From Sandaracinaceae bacterium (GTDB lineage: Bacteria; Myxococcota_A; Polyangia; Polyangiales; Houyiibacteriaceae), in contig JACKEI010000002.1 of NCBI GenBank assembly GCA_020633075.1, positions 1,054,001-1,118,000 of the forward strand: a stretch of DNA of 64,000 bases, given 5' to 3'. The notes below the pieces were generated by a model. It saw nothing but the letters and a program-made list of their open reading frames with translations. It ran no database searches and was not told the origin of the DNA. The position numbers were made by a program, and so were the translations under genes. Below, in pieces: positions 16,566-25,834 of this stretch. Positions within the stretch are counted from its first letter, which is position 1. Each line of letters starts with the position of its first letter.

Positions 16566-17153
16566 ATGACCCGCAGTCTCACCCTCATCCCCCTCGTCGC
16601 CGCCTTGGTCGCCACCTTGGCCTTCCCCACCGCCGCCCTCGCGCGCAGCTGTGGCGGAGTGGACTTCCCCAATAGCGTCACCGTCGCCGGTGAGCGCCTG
16701 AGCCTCAACGGTCTCGGCATCCGTGAAGCCACCGTGTTCAACGTGGACGTGTACGTCGCCGCGCTCTACGTGGCCACGCGCGCCCGCACCGCCGACGCCC
16801 TGCTCGACCTCACGCACCCCATCGTGCTGCACCTGCGCTTCGTGCGCGACGTGGACCAGGACACCATGAACGAAGCGCTGGTGCAGGGCTTCACCCGCAA
16901 CGCCGGCGGCAACCGCGCCGCGCTCCAGGCGCGCATCGACCAGCTGCAGCGCTGGGTGCCCAACCTGACCGAGGGCATGAACATGGTCTTCACCTGGACC
17001 CCGGGCCAGGGGTTGCAGATGAAGGTGGACGGCCGCGTCCTGGGGGTGATCCCCGGCGAGGACTTCGCGTCGGTGTTCTTCCGCATCTGGCTCGGGCCCC
17101 AGCCGCCCAACCGCGGCCTGCGCACCGGCCTGCTCGGCGGCGCCTGCGGCTGA
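16566..17153 (+). CDS. Secreted chalcone-isomerase-like protein
   Basis: 195 residues from an ATG with AGGAG nine bases upstream. An N-terminal signal peptide ends near ALA-RS. The rest matches the chalcone isomerase-like fold found in bacteria: FPNSVTVAGERLSLNGLGIR, then VFNVDVYVAALYVATRA, a central FVRDVD segment and a C-terminal LGVIPGEDFASVFFRIWLG. In bacteria these are periplasmic and are not known to make flavonoids; fatty-acid binding has been proposed for relatives. No operon partner is obvious. Confidence 0.88.
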   Translation: MTRSLTLIPLVAALVATLAFPTAALARSCGGVDFPNSVTVAGERLSLNGLGIREATVFNVDVYVAALYVATRARTADALLDLTHPIVLHLRFVRDVDQDTMNEALVQGFTRNAGGNRAALQARIDQLQRWVPNLTEGMNMVFTWTPGQGLQMKVDGRVLGVIPGEDFASVFFRIWLGPQPPNRGLRTGLLGGACG

Positions 17154-17214
17154 GCCGCATCGGCTACCACCCCCCCTGCACGTCTGGCTATGCTCCCGCC
17201 AACCGAGGTTGAGG

Positions 17215-18882
17215 ATGTCACGGAGCAGTGGGTGGGTGGTTCTCGCGACGGTGGCGCTCTGCGCGCCCCTCGCGTGGGTGGGTTGCAGCAAAGACGGGAC
17301 GATAGACCTGAGCGACGGCTCGGTCCCCCGCGACGTGGGCTCGGCCGGAGATGCGGCGACCGACGTCGGAGCGGGCGGCGACCAAGCGACCGACCAAGCG
17401 ACCGACCAAGCCACCGCTGACACGGGCGTGGACGGCGGCCCAGATGACCAGGGCGCGGACGCCGGCCCCGTCGGGCGGGACCTGTACGTCAGCCCCACGC
17501 TGGGCAACGACCTGAGCGGTCTCGGCACGCAGGCCAGCCCCTACCGCACCCTCGACCACACGCTGGGCCTCGCCACGGCCGGCGACACCGTGTGGCTGAT
17601 GGACGGAACGTGGGACGCCACCTTGGACTCGCGCCTGGCGGGCATTTCCTCTGTGCCCTGCGGCGTCTCCGGCATCCCCGTCGCGGCGGGCGTCTCGCTG
17701 CGGGCCGTCAACGCCGGCGCGGCCACGGTGTCGGTCAGCGGCTCCTTCGGGCTCTGCACCAACGGCGGGGACATCCACGACGTGGTGTTCGCGCGCAGCG
17801 CGGGCGGCGGCGTAGCCTTGTTGGCGCAGTCCGGGGACGCAGTGCTCAGCGGCGTTGCGTTCACTAGCGCGGCCGACGGTCGGGGCGCGTGGATGGTGGA
17901 GGTCAAAGGCGGCGCCCACATGACCTGGACGCCCGGTGCGCTCACGCGCTACGCCACGGGCACGGGTGCGCTTGCCTTCGTCACGGGCGCGGGCAGCGAG
18001 CTCACGGTGCAAGGCGGCGCGGTGGACGATGTCTTCGGCGCGGCGGCCAGCAACGCCGCGGTCTTCCTGGCCACCCTCGGGGGGCGGCTGGTGTTGGACG
18101 ACGTCCTCGTCGAGCGCCCCGTGGCGAACCAGACCGCGGTGGCCATCGCCGGCGCCCGCGTGGATGGTGGCGTCATCGAGCTCTTGGGGACCACCACGCT
18201 GCGTGGCTTCAACACGGCGCAGGGCCTCTGGATCCAGGGCGGCGCGCAGGCGCTGCTCACGGACGACGTGGTCATCGCAGGCAACGCCTACGGCATCTTT
18301 GCCAGCTTCAGCAACGTCACCCCGACGCAGCTGACCCTCTCCGGCAACGCCGCCGTGCGCAACAACATCCAGGACGGCATCCGGGGTGACCTCATCTCCA
18401 CGCACAACCTCGTGCTGACCATCTCCGGCAACGTCGTGGTGGACTCGAACGGCGGCGTGGGCGTGCAGCTCACCACCGGCGAGGTGCGCATGATGGGCGG
18501 CAGCGTGAGCCACAACCAGCAGTACGGTCTGGCGCTCAGCACGGGTGTGCGCGTCTTCCATGTGCGCAACGCGTTCATCCACAACAACACCCTCGCGGGC
18601 ATCTACTGGAGCTCGCTCGCGGGTGACGCGGATCTCGGCACCACCGCGAGCCCTGGCGGCAACACCATCACGGTCAACGGCACTGCCACCAGCAACGTGA
18701 ACCTCTTCATGGACGCGCCCTTCGTGACGGCCGTGGGCAACACCTGGAACGCCAGCGTGCAGGGCGCGGACGCCCAGGGCATGTTCAGCGGTGACGTGCT
18801 GCTCACGGGTCAGATCGTCAACGCGGGTGGGAACTTCCGCGTCAACCAGGCGGGGCAGCAGCTGCGTCTTTCGGAACCCTGA
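17215..18882 (+). CDS. Lipoprotein with DUF1565/parallel beta-helix domain
   Basis: 555 residues from ATG 17215 (a TTG two codons upstream is less likely). It has a lipobox-like VGC at residue 24 and an Asp/Thr-rich linker with a repeated DQAT unit. A DUF1565-type start follows (LYVSPTLGNDLSGLGTQASP, then YRTLDHTLGLATAGDTVWLM), and then a long right-handed beta-helix rich in N, G and V. Such domains often bind or cut polysaccharide, but no catalytic residues can be pointed to. The 3' end overlaps the convergent MFS gene by 41 bases, an unusually large tail-to-tail overlap. Confidence 0.82.
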   Translation: MSRSSGWVVLATVALCAPLAWVGCSKDGTIDLSDGSVPRDVGSAGDAATDVGAGGDQATDQATDQATADTGVDGGPDDQGADAGPVGRDLYVSPTLGNDLSGLGTQASPYRTLDHTLGLATAGDTVWLMDGTWDATLDSRLAGISSVPCGVSGIPVAAGVSLRAVNAGAATVSVSGSFGLCTNGGDIHDVVFARSAGGGVALLAQSGDAVLSGVAFTSAADGRGAWMVEVKGGAHMTWTPGALTRYATGTGALAFVTGAGSELTVQGGAVDDVFGAAASNAAVFLATLGGRLVLDDVLVERPVANQTAVAIAGARVDGGVIELLGTTTLRGFNTAQGLWIQGGAQALLTDDVVIAGNAYGIFASFSNVTPTQLTLSGNAAVRNNIQDGIRGDLISTHNLVLTISGNVVVDSNGGVGVQLTTGEVRMMGGSVSHNQQYGLALSTGVRVFHVRNAFIHNNTLAGIYWSSLAGDADLGTTASPGGNTITVNGTATSNVNLFMDAPFVTAVGNTWNASVQGADAQGMFSGDVLLTGQIVNAGGNFRVNQAGQQLRLSEP

Positions 18883-20092
18883 GCTGGTCCTCGATGAACC
18901 CCGGGCCCGCGGCGATCAGGCCGACGATCAGCTGCGGCACCGTCAGCGCCGTGAGCACGCCGAGCGGCAGCGTCCAGCCGCCCGTCAGGTCGTAGAGCGC
19001 GCCCATGCCGAAGGGGCCCACCACCGCGATGAGGTAGCCGGCGGCCTGCGTGAAGCCGGACAGCGCGGCCGTGCCTGCGCTGGTGCGCGAGCGGAGGCCA
19101 ATCATGGTGAGCACCAGGGGAAACACGGCCGAGGCGATGCCCAGGATGACCGCCCACACGTACGCGCCGGCCACGGGCGCCACCATGAGGCCCACGTAGC
19201 CCACCGGGTAGCAGAGCATCAGCGCCCACATGGCTGGCCGCTGACTCTGTAGCCGCGCGGCCTGCGTGGGGATGACGAAGGACAGGGGGATGCCCACCGC
19301 CGTGATCAGACCCAGCAGCACCCCCGCCTTCTCCGCGGAGAAGCCCGCGTCGCGGTACACCTGCGCGAACCACCCGAAGATGGAGTACGCCTGCAGCGAC
19401 TGCAGCCCGAAGAGGAGCGCCATGGCCCAGCCCAGCCGGGTGCGCCCCACGTCGCGCATGCGGATGCTCCTCTCTGCGCTCTTGGGGCGCCGGTCGTGGC
19501 GCACCAGCCCCAGCCACGGCAGCGCAGCCAGCAGCGCCGTCAGCGCCCACACGCCGAGCCCAGCGCGCCAGCCGTCCGCGCCGAAGTGACTCGCGACGGG
19601 CACCGTGACCATGGAGGCCGTGGTGAGCCCGATGGCCATGGCGGTGGTGTAGACCGAGGTCATCAGCCCCACCCGCGCCGGGAAGTGCAGCTTCACGAGC
19701 GAGGGCAGCAGCACGTTGGCCGTGGCCATGCCCGCCAGCCCCAGCAGAGAGTAGAGCAGGAAGAGCGCGGCGCTGCCGGTCCCTGCGCGCAGCAGCAGGC
19801 CAAGCACCACCGCCACCAGCGACAGCAGCGTCACCCGGTGAGCCCCGACGCGCTGAGCCAGCCACGGCGCAGCCGCTCCGAACAGAGCGAACGCGACGAC
19901 GGGCATGGTGGTCAGCACGCCCGCGACGGTGCCCGACATGTGCAGCCCCGCGCGCACCTCGCTCAGCACCGGGCCCACGCTCACGGCGGCCGGGCGCAGG
20001 TTGAACGACAGCGCCACGATACCGAGCAGCAGCAGGGCTCGGGTGCGGCTGGTCTCGGTGTCCTCGCTGGCGGCGCTCATGAGGGGGCGCAT
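18842..20092 (-). CDS. MFS transporter, CynX/NimT-like
   Basis: 416 residues with about 12 hydrophobic segments and a central cytoplasmic loop (VRHDRRPKSAERSIRMRDVG). The N-terminal LSFNLRPAAVSVGPVLSEVR motif is typical of the CynX/NimT (cyanate or nitroimidazole) branch of the major facilitator superfamily. The substrate cannot be told from sequence. It is transcribed away from the antiporter gene at 20142 with only 49 bases between starts, so the two share a very short promoter region. Confidence 0.88.
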   Translation of the reverse strand: MRPLMSAASEDTETSRTRALLLLGIVALSFNLRPAAVSVGPVLSEVRAGLHMSGTVAGVLTTMPVVAFALFGAAAPWLAQRVGAHRVTLLSLVAVVLGLLLRAGTGSAALFLLYSLLGLAGMATANVLLPSLVKLHFPARVGLMTSVYTTAMAIGLTTASMVTVPVASHFGADGWRAGLGVWALTALLAALPWLGLVRHDRRPKSAERSIRMRDVGRTRLGWAMALLFGLQSLQAYSIFGWFAQVYRDAGFSAEKAGVLLGLITAVGIPLSFVIPTQAARLQSQRPAMWALMLCYPVGYVGLMVAPVAGAYVWAVILGIASAVFPLVLTMIGLRSRTSAGTAALSGFTQAAGYLIAVVGPFGMGALYDLTGGWTLPLGVLTALTVPQLIVGLIAAGPGFIEDQLRVPKDAAAAPPG

Positions 20093-20141
20093 GGTGACTC
20101 AGGTTGGACGCCGGGTACACAGGGCGTAGAGTCGCAGCGCT

Positions 20142-21803
20142 TTGGCTACCGAGATCACCCTCTTCGTTCTGCTCATGGTCGCGAGCGCCGTGGCGATGCT
20201 CGCCAAGCGCCTGTCGCTGCCCTACACGGTCACGCTGGTGGTGGCTGGGCTCGGGCTGGGCATGCTGCCGCCCCACTTCGCCTGGCTGGACCTCGACACC
20301 GTCCGGCTGACGCCCGAGCTGTTGTTCAACATCTTCCTGCCCATGCTGCTCTTCGAGGCGGCGTTCCACCTGTCGTGGCCCAAGTTCCGCGAGAACCTCA
20401 CAGCCATCTTGCTGCTCGCCGTGCCGGGGGTGATCGTGGCGGTGGGGCTCGGCGGCACCTTCGCGTACTGGCTCGAGCCGCTGGCCAACACCAGCCTGCC
20501 GCTCATGGTGGCGCTGCTCTTCGCGTCCATGCTCGCGGCCACGGACCCCGTCAGCGTGGTGGCGTTGTTCAAGGAGCTGGGTGTGCCCAAGCGCCTGGCC
20601 GTGGTCATGGAGGGCGAGTCGCTGCTCAACGACGCGGTGGGCGTAGTGGTGTTCCTGGTGGTGAGCGCCATGCTCGGGCTGGGTCACACGGAGGTCACCG
20701 TCACGCCTCTCTGGGTGGCGCGCACCCTGGTGTGGGAGGTCTTCGTGGGCATCGGCATCGGGGCCGGGGTGGGGCTCGGGGTGTCGTGGATGACCACGCT
20801 GGTGGACGACCACCTGGTGGAGATCATGCTCACCACCATCGCCGCGTTCGGTAGCTACCTCATCGCCACGGCCTTCCACAGCTCGGCCATCTTGGCGGTG
20901 GTCGCGGCGGGCATGGCCTGCGGCAACGTGGGGGCGCGCTACGGCATGACGCCCACCAACCGCATCGCCGTGGAGAGCTTCTGGGAGTACGCGGTCTTCG
21001 TGGCCAACGGCTTCGTCTTCTTGCTGCTGGGCAAGGAGATCGACGTGTTCCGCATGCTGGGTCACGGCGCCGAGATCGTCATCGCGTGGGTCGCGCTGAT
21101 GGTCGCGCGCGGCGTGGTGGTGCTGGTGGTGGAGCGGGCCCTCATGCGCACGCGCGAGAAGCTGCCGCCGCGCTGGTCCGGCGTGCTGGTGTGGGGGGGC
21201 CTGCGTGGCAGCCTCTCCATGGTGCTCGCGCTCTCGCTGCCGCTGCACTTCGCGTACCGCGAGCTCTTGGTGGACCTCACCTTCGGGGTGGTGCTGCTCT
21301 CCATCTTGCTGCAGGGCACCACCATGACGGGGCTGCTGCGCTGGTCGGGGGCCATCGGCGGCGGCAGCGCGCACGTGGAGTACCTGCGCATCCGGACGGC
21401 GCTGCGCGCGACGCGGGCTGGGCTCAAGCACCTGGACGAGCAGCTGGCGGGCGGGGACATCCACACGCAGACCTACGACACCCTGCGGGGCCGGCTGGGT
21501 GGGCGTGAGGCGCAGCTGGAAGAGCAGCTGTCTCAGCTGGACGAGAACCTGGTGGACGCGCAGGCGGCGGAGGTGACGCGGGTGGAGCGCGAGCTGCTGG
21601 AGGTGGAACGTCAGGCCATCCGCGAGGCGTCCGAGGCAGGCCTGGTGCCCCGCGAGGCTCTCGAGGTGCTCTTGGACGACCTCTCCCGGCGCGCCCATGG
21701 GCATGACGAGGAAGGCGCTCACGCGACGAAGCCGGCACAGGCCGCCGCAGAAGTCGGAGCCGCCGCCGAAGCCGCAGCAGCCGCGGAAGACGCGCCGGGC
21801 TAG
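20142..21803 (+). CDS. Na+/H+ antiporter, CPA1 family
   Basis: 553 residues from a TTG start that gives the natural N-terminus (ATEITLFVLLMVASAVAMLA). About 12 membrane segments carry family motifs: LLFEAAFHL, ATDPVSVVALFKELG (the conserved Asp), and EGESLLNDAVGVVVF, the sodium/proton site. The C-terminal about 120 residues are a cytoplasmic, charged coiled-coil region (ARVERELLEVERQ-like) ending in an Ala/Glu-rich tail, probably regulatory. It exchanges cytoplasmic Na+ for H+ at the inner membrane. The two kinases downstream on the same strand are 53 bases away. Confidence 0.92.
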   Translation: MATEITLFVLLMVASAVAMLAKRLSLPYTVTLVVAGLGLGMLPPHFAWLDLDTVRLTPELLFNIFLPMLLFEAAFHLSWPKFRENLTAILLLAVPGVIVAVGLGGTFAYWLEPLANTSLPLMVALLFASMLAATDPVSVVALFKELGVPKRLAVVMEGESLLNDAVGVVVFLVVSAMLGLGHTEVTVTPLWVARTLVWEVFVGIGIGAGVGLGVSWMTTLVDDHLVEIMLTTIAAFGSYLIATAFHSSAILAVVAAGMACGNVGARYGMTPTNRIAVESFWEYAVFVANGFVFLLLGKEIDVFRMLGHGAEIVIAWVALMVARGVVVLVVERALMRTREKLPPRWSGVLVWGGLRGSLSMVLALSLPLHFAYRELLVDLTFGVVLLSILLQGTTMTGLLRWSGAIGGGSAHVEYLRIRTALRATRAGLKHLDEQLAGGDIHTQTYDTLRGRLGGREAQLEEQLSQLDENLVDAQAAEVTRVERELLEVERQAIREASEAGLVPREALEVLLDDLSRRAHGHDEEGAHATKPAQAAAEVGAAAEAAAAAEDAPG

Positions 21804-21856
21804 CGACGATGCTGCGGTCTCTGGCGACTTTGGCGTAGTCTCTCCGAACACGTCGC

Positions 21857-23863
21857 ATGTCGTCCTCTCCCCCGAGCGCAGCAGGCGAGCCTCATCCTCG
21901 CATCAGCGAGCCCACCGTGCGGGCCGGCCTCGCGCGGACGGAGCGCCAAGAGCTCGTCGACCAGACCCTGTTGGCCGCCGCAGCGCCGCCTCTCGGTGAG
22001 CGTCTGCGCTCGCTGGGCATCACCACGCTGGATGCGCGCGTGGGGCAGACCCTGGGGCGCGCGGACGGAGTGCAAACAGAGCTCGCCATTCACGACGCGC
22101 CCGAGGGCGTGGTGACGGTGGGCGCGCTCATCGCCGAGGGAGGCATGGGCGAGGTGCGGCACGCCGTTCAGCACCACCTGCGCCGCGAGGTCGCGGTGAA
22201 GCGCCCGCTGCCCGGCTCCGAGGCGGAGGTCCACCAGGCCATGCTGCACGAGGCGTGGGTCGCGGGCTCGCTGGAGCACCCCAACACGCTGCCCATCCAC
22301 ACCCTGTCGCGCGACGGCGACGAGCCCCTCATCGTCATGAAGCGCGTGGACGGCCGCGTCTGGAGTGAGCTGCTGGCGGAACAGCGCGGCGTGCCGGGTG
22401 AGGAGCGCCTGCTGGACGCGCTGCGCGTGCTGGTCGAGGTCTGCCGGGCGGTCCACTTCGCGCACAGCCGCGGGGTGCTGCACCTGGACCTCAAGCCCGA
22501 CAACGTGATGGTCGGTGAGCACGGCGAGGTGGTGCTGCTGGACTGGGGCATCGCGGCCGCGTTCGACCCGGGGCTGGCTCCGGAGTTCGTGCGGCCGAGC
22601 GCCAGCATCGAGCACGTCTGCGGCACGCTGGGCTACCTCTCCCCCGAGCAGGCGATGGCGCGCGGTGAGGAGCTGGGGCCCGCGACGGACGTGTACCTGC
22701 TGGGCGCCGTGCTGCACGAGATCATCACCGGCCGCCCACCGCATCGCTCGGAGGACGAGCCCTCCATGATGCTGGCGCTGGTGAGCTCTTCACGCGCGCT
22801 GCCGCCCGAGTTCGGGCGCGACGTCCCCGACGAGCTCGCCGCCATCGCGACACGCGCCCTGGCGCGAGAGCCCGCCGCCCGGTTCCCCGACGTGGACGCC
22901 TTCCGCCGCGCCCTCGAGGCGTTCATCGAGCACCGCCCCGCGCGCGCGCTCGTGGCCAAGGCGGACCAGCTGCGCGAGGAGATCGTGTTCTTGCGCTTGT
23001 CCAACGGCGGCCGCTCGTCCATGCAGGCGCTGACCGACGAGGCCAGCGTGGAGGGGCAGCTGGACGCGTGCCGCTTCGCCTACCAGCAAGCCCTGCGCTC
23101 ATGGCCCGAGTGTGCCGAAGCGCGCGCGGGGCTCTCGGCCCTGGCGCTGCTGCGGCTCTCGCAAGCGGAACAGCGTCTGGACGTCGCGGCCGCGCGCGCG
23201 GCGCTGGAAGATCACCCCGCGCCCACGGCTGACCTCCACGAGAGGCTGCGCGCGCTCGAGGCGGCCGCCGCGGCGGACGCTCAGCGGGTGGAGGACCTCC
23301 GCAAGCTGTCGGCGGACGAGAGCCTGGACACCGACCGGGCCGTGCGCATTCGTCTCGCGCTCACGGGCGGCGGGACGTGGTCGGTCTGGAACGTCATCGC
23401 CGGCGTGCTCGACGGCACGGGGGTGGTTCCGCTCACGCGCACGGCGCTCCTCATCAACCTCGCGCTGGCCTTCTCCGCGTTCCTGATCGTGCTCGCCTCG
23501 GTGGGCCGACGGCCGCTCACGTCCACCGCGGTCAACCGGCGCGCGCTCACCATCGTGTTCGCCGCCTTCGCGGAGATCTTCGTGCTCTGGCTAGGGGCCG
23601 CGCTGCTGGACATCCCCGCGCACCAAGCGGCGGTGCTCGCCTTCGGCGTGTACGTGTTGGCGGGCTTCGCGGTGGCTGCCGTGCTGGACCCCCGCACCTG
23701 GTGGGGCTCCCTGCTGATGCTGCCGCTGGCCTTCGGCGCGGCGCGCTGGCCCGCGCACGTCTTCTACTTCACGGCAGGCCTCGGGCCCATTGGCGGTGCG
23801 GGCCTGGCCTACCTCTGGTGGTACCCGAGCGAGCCGGACACACCGGCGGAGGCACGCTCGTGA
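21857..23863 (+). CDS. Membrane Ser/Thr protein kinase
   Basis: 668 residues. The kinase domain spans about residues 87-350: Gly loop AEGGMGEV (93-100), Lys115, catalytic loop HLDLKPDN with Asp211, and a DWG (229-231) in place of the usual DFG. HLD replaces HRD, so it belongs to the group without the RD arginine. A helical linker follows (about 350-520), then four hydrophobic segments at about 525-655, so this kinase is anchored at its C-terminus rather than carrying an external sensor domain. Its stop overlaps the next start (GTGA), so it is made together with the paralogue at 23860. Targets are unknown. Confidence 0.93.
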   Translation: MSSSPPSAAGEPHPRISEPTVRAGLARTERQELVDQTLLAAAAPPLGERLRSLGITTLDARVGQTLGRADGVQTELAIHDAPEGVVTVGALIAEGGMGEVRHAVQHHLRREVAVKRPLPGSEAEVHQAMLHEAWVAGSLEHPNTLPIHTLSRDGDEPLIVMKRVDGRVWSELLAEQRGVPGEERLLDALRVLVEVCRAVHFAHSRGVLHLDLKPDNVMVGEHGEVVLLDWGIAAAFDPGLAPEFVRPSASIEHVCGTLGYLSPEQAMARGEELGPATDVYLLGAVLHEIITGRPPHRSEDEPSMMLALVSSSRALPPEFGRDVPDELAAIATRALAREPAARFPDVDAFRRALEAFIEHRPARALVAKADQLREEIVFLRLSNGGRSSMQALTDEASVEGQLDACRFAYQQALRSWPECAEARAGLSALALLRLSQAEQRLDVAAARAALEDHPAPTADLHERLRALEAAAAADAQRVEDLRKLSADESLDTDRAVRIRLALTGGGTWSVWNVIAGVLDGTGVVPLTRTALLINLALAFSAFLIVLASVGRRPLTSTAVNRRALTIVFAAFAEIFVLWLGAALLDIPAHQAAVLAFGVYVLAGFAVAAVLDPRTWWGSLLMLPLAFGAARWPAHVFYFTAGLGPIGGAGLAYLWWYPSEPDTPAEARS

Positions 23864-25758
23864 GCCACGACCAGGACGCCACCCGTGGTGACCCCCGCGG
23901 CACGCTGAGCACCGTGGGCGTGGTGCGCAGCGCGCTCGAGCGCGAGCTGGACCAAGGTCGCGCGGACCCCTTCGGCAACATGGGAGAGCCCCACGAGGGG
24001 GGCGTCATCGCCGGAGAGCTGCTGGGTGCAGGCGGCATGGGCGTGGTGCGCGCGGGGCTCCAGACCGCGCTCCGCCGGCAGGTGGCGATCAAGCGCACCC
24101 TGGGGAGCGGCCTCCCGCAGCGCGACGCGCCCTTCCTGGCGTTCCTGCGCGAGGCGTGGATCAGCGCGCAGCTGGAGCACCCCAACATCGTCCCGGTGCA
24201 CGTGCTGTGCAGCGACCGGGGGCACCCGCAGCTGGTCATGAAGCGCGTGGAGGGCCTCTCGTGGCGCGCGCTGCTGGACGACGACGCGCTGGCCGCAGAG
24301 CTCGGCATGCGCGACCGCTTGGCCTTCCACTTGGACATCCTCGGGCGCGTCTGCCGTGCGGTGCACTTCGCGCACTCGCGCAAGATCGTCCACCTGGATC
24401 TCAAGCCCGACAACGTGATGGTCGGGCGTCACGGCGAGGTCTACCTGCTGGACTGGGGCGTGGCGGCCAGCTTCGACGACGGCGTGGACCCCTGGATCCC
24501 GCGCGCCTCGGACATCGGCACCGTGGTGGGCACGCCGGCGTACCTGTCGCCCGAGCAGGCCGCCGGGCTCGGCGCGGTGCTGGGGCCGCGCACGGACGTG
24601 TTCCTGCTGGGGGCGCTCGCCCACCGCATCCTGACGGGCCGCCCGCCCAATCGCGGCGACTCGGTGAACGACGTCATCGCCGCCGCCTTCTCGAGCGAGC
24701 CGCCACCCTACGGGGACGAGGTGCCGGCGGAGCTCGCGGGCATCCTGAGGAAGGCGATGGCCCGCTCGCAGGACGAACGCTTTGGCAGCGCGGAGGAGCT
24801 GCGCCTCGCGCTCGCGGCGTTTCTCCAGCACCGGGAGTCCAACGCCATCCTCGAGGCGGCGCTGGCGCGCTTGCAACAGCTGCGCGACGACGGGCAGGGC
24901 GGCCGCGCCTCCCTCGACCCCGCCGTCGCGCGCCGCGTCGAGAGCGAGTGCCGCTTTGGTCTGGAGGAGGCGCTGTCCTCGTGGCCCGGGAACGCGCGCG
25001 CGCGCGCTGCCTTGGATGACCTCGCCCGCGTGATGGTGGAGCGTGCGCTGCGCGCTGGCGACTGGCGTCGCGCCGCGGCGGCGTTGGACCGGCTGCCTGC
25101 AGGGGACGACGCCCTCTGGCAGCAGGTGCGGGCTGCGCGGGCCGAGGCGCTGCTGGAAGAGAGCGAGCGGCGCGCGCTCGAGGACCTGGGCAGCAACCAA
25201 GACATCCTGCGCCACGCGCACGTGCGCTCGGTCATCGCCGGGGCGGTGAGCGTCAGCTGGTTCGTGTGGTTCGTGTGGCTGAGCTGGGCGCTCCGCGAGG
25301 GGCTCGTGCAGCTCACGCACCCCGCGCTCATGGTGGAGGTCGCCGTGACCATCACCCTCTACAGCGGCGTGATGTGGGCCGTGCGGGACACCTTGATGGC
25401 CACGCAGATCGACCGCCGCGCGCTGCTGTTGTTGGCGGCCTCGTTCGGCGGCGTCGGCGTGCTGTGGGCCCTCTGCTGGCAGATGGGCATCGCGCCGCTG
25501 CACGCGCTCATGCTCAGCTCGGGGGTCTACGTCTTCTTCTTCGTAGCCATGACCATGGTCATGGAGCGCCGCGTGGCGTGGGTCACCCTCGCGCTGCTGC
25601 CCGTCGCCTTCGGCTCCTTCTTGGACCCCGAGCACGTGCTCGCGTGGCAGGGGGGCTACGTGCTGGTGGGCGGCACCGCGCTCGCCCTCATCTGGCGCCG
25701 CGACGGGAAGCTGGCCGCGGCCCGCGAGCTGGCGGACCAGAGCAAGCCTGCGCGGTGA
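23860..25758 (+). CDS. Membrane Ser/Thr protein kinase, tandem paralogue
   Basis: The GTG at 23860 overlaps the previous stop by four bases; longer upstream frames are shadow. 632 residues with the same architecture as its neighbour: Gly loop GAGGMGVV (56-63), Lys78, HLD with catalytic Asp180, DWG at 198-200, a helical linker and about four C-terminal membrane segments (about 480-610). The two probably arose by tandem duplication and, being coupled, may form a heteromeric pair or phosphorylate each other. No external ligand-binding domain is present. Confidence 0.93.
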   Translation: MSHDQDATRGDPRGTLSTVGVVRSALERELDQGRADPFGNMGEPHEGGVIAGELLGAGGMGVVRAGLQTALRRQVAIKRTLGSGLPQRDAPFLAFLREAWISAQLEHPNIVPVHVLCSDRGHPQLVMKRVEGLSWRALLDDDALAAELGMRDRLAFHLDILGRVCRAVHFAHSRKIVHLDLKPDNVMVGRHGEVYLLDWGVAASFDDGVDPWIPRASDIGTVVGTPAYLSPEQAAGLGAVLGPRTDVFLLGALAHRILTGRPPNRGDSVNDVIAAAFSSEPPPYGDEVPAELAGILRKAMARSQDERFGSAEELRLALAAFLQHRESNAILEAALARLQQLRDDGQGGRASLDPAVARRVESECRFGLEEALSSWPGNARARAALDDLARVMVERALRAGDWRRAAAALDRLPAGDDALWQQVRAARAEALLEESERRALEDLGSNQDILRHAHVRSVIAGAVSVSWFVWFVWLSWALREGLVQLTHPALMVEVAVTITLYSGVMWAVRDTLMATQIDRRALLLLAASFGGVGVLWALCWQMGIAPLHALMLSSGVYVFFFVAMTMVMERRVAWVTLALLPVAFGSFLDPEHVLAWQGGYVLVGGTALALIWRRDGKLAAARELADQSKPAR

Positions 25759-25834
25759 GGGCGCACCACGAAGAACGCCGCCAGCGCGGAGGGCGCTGAC
25801 GGCGTGTTCGAGGGGGCGTGGTGGCGCTAGCGGC

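Noticed and set aside
18810..21851. Minus-strand frame of about 1000 codons across the MFS and antiporter genes
   Set aside because: Composition is dominated by His, Arg, Gly and Ala; it overlaps two well-supported genes and is a GC-rich shadow.
23809..25635. Long minus-strand frame antisense to the second kinase
   Set aside because: No domain or sensible composition; the plus strand has complete kinase motifs.
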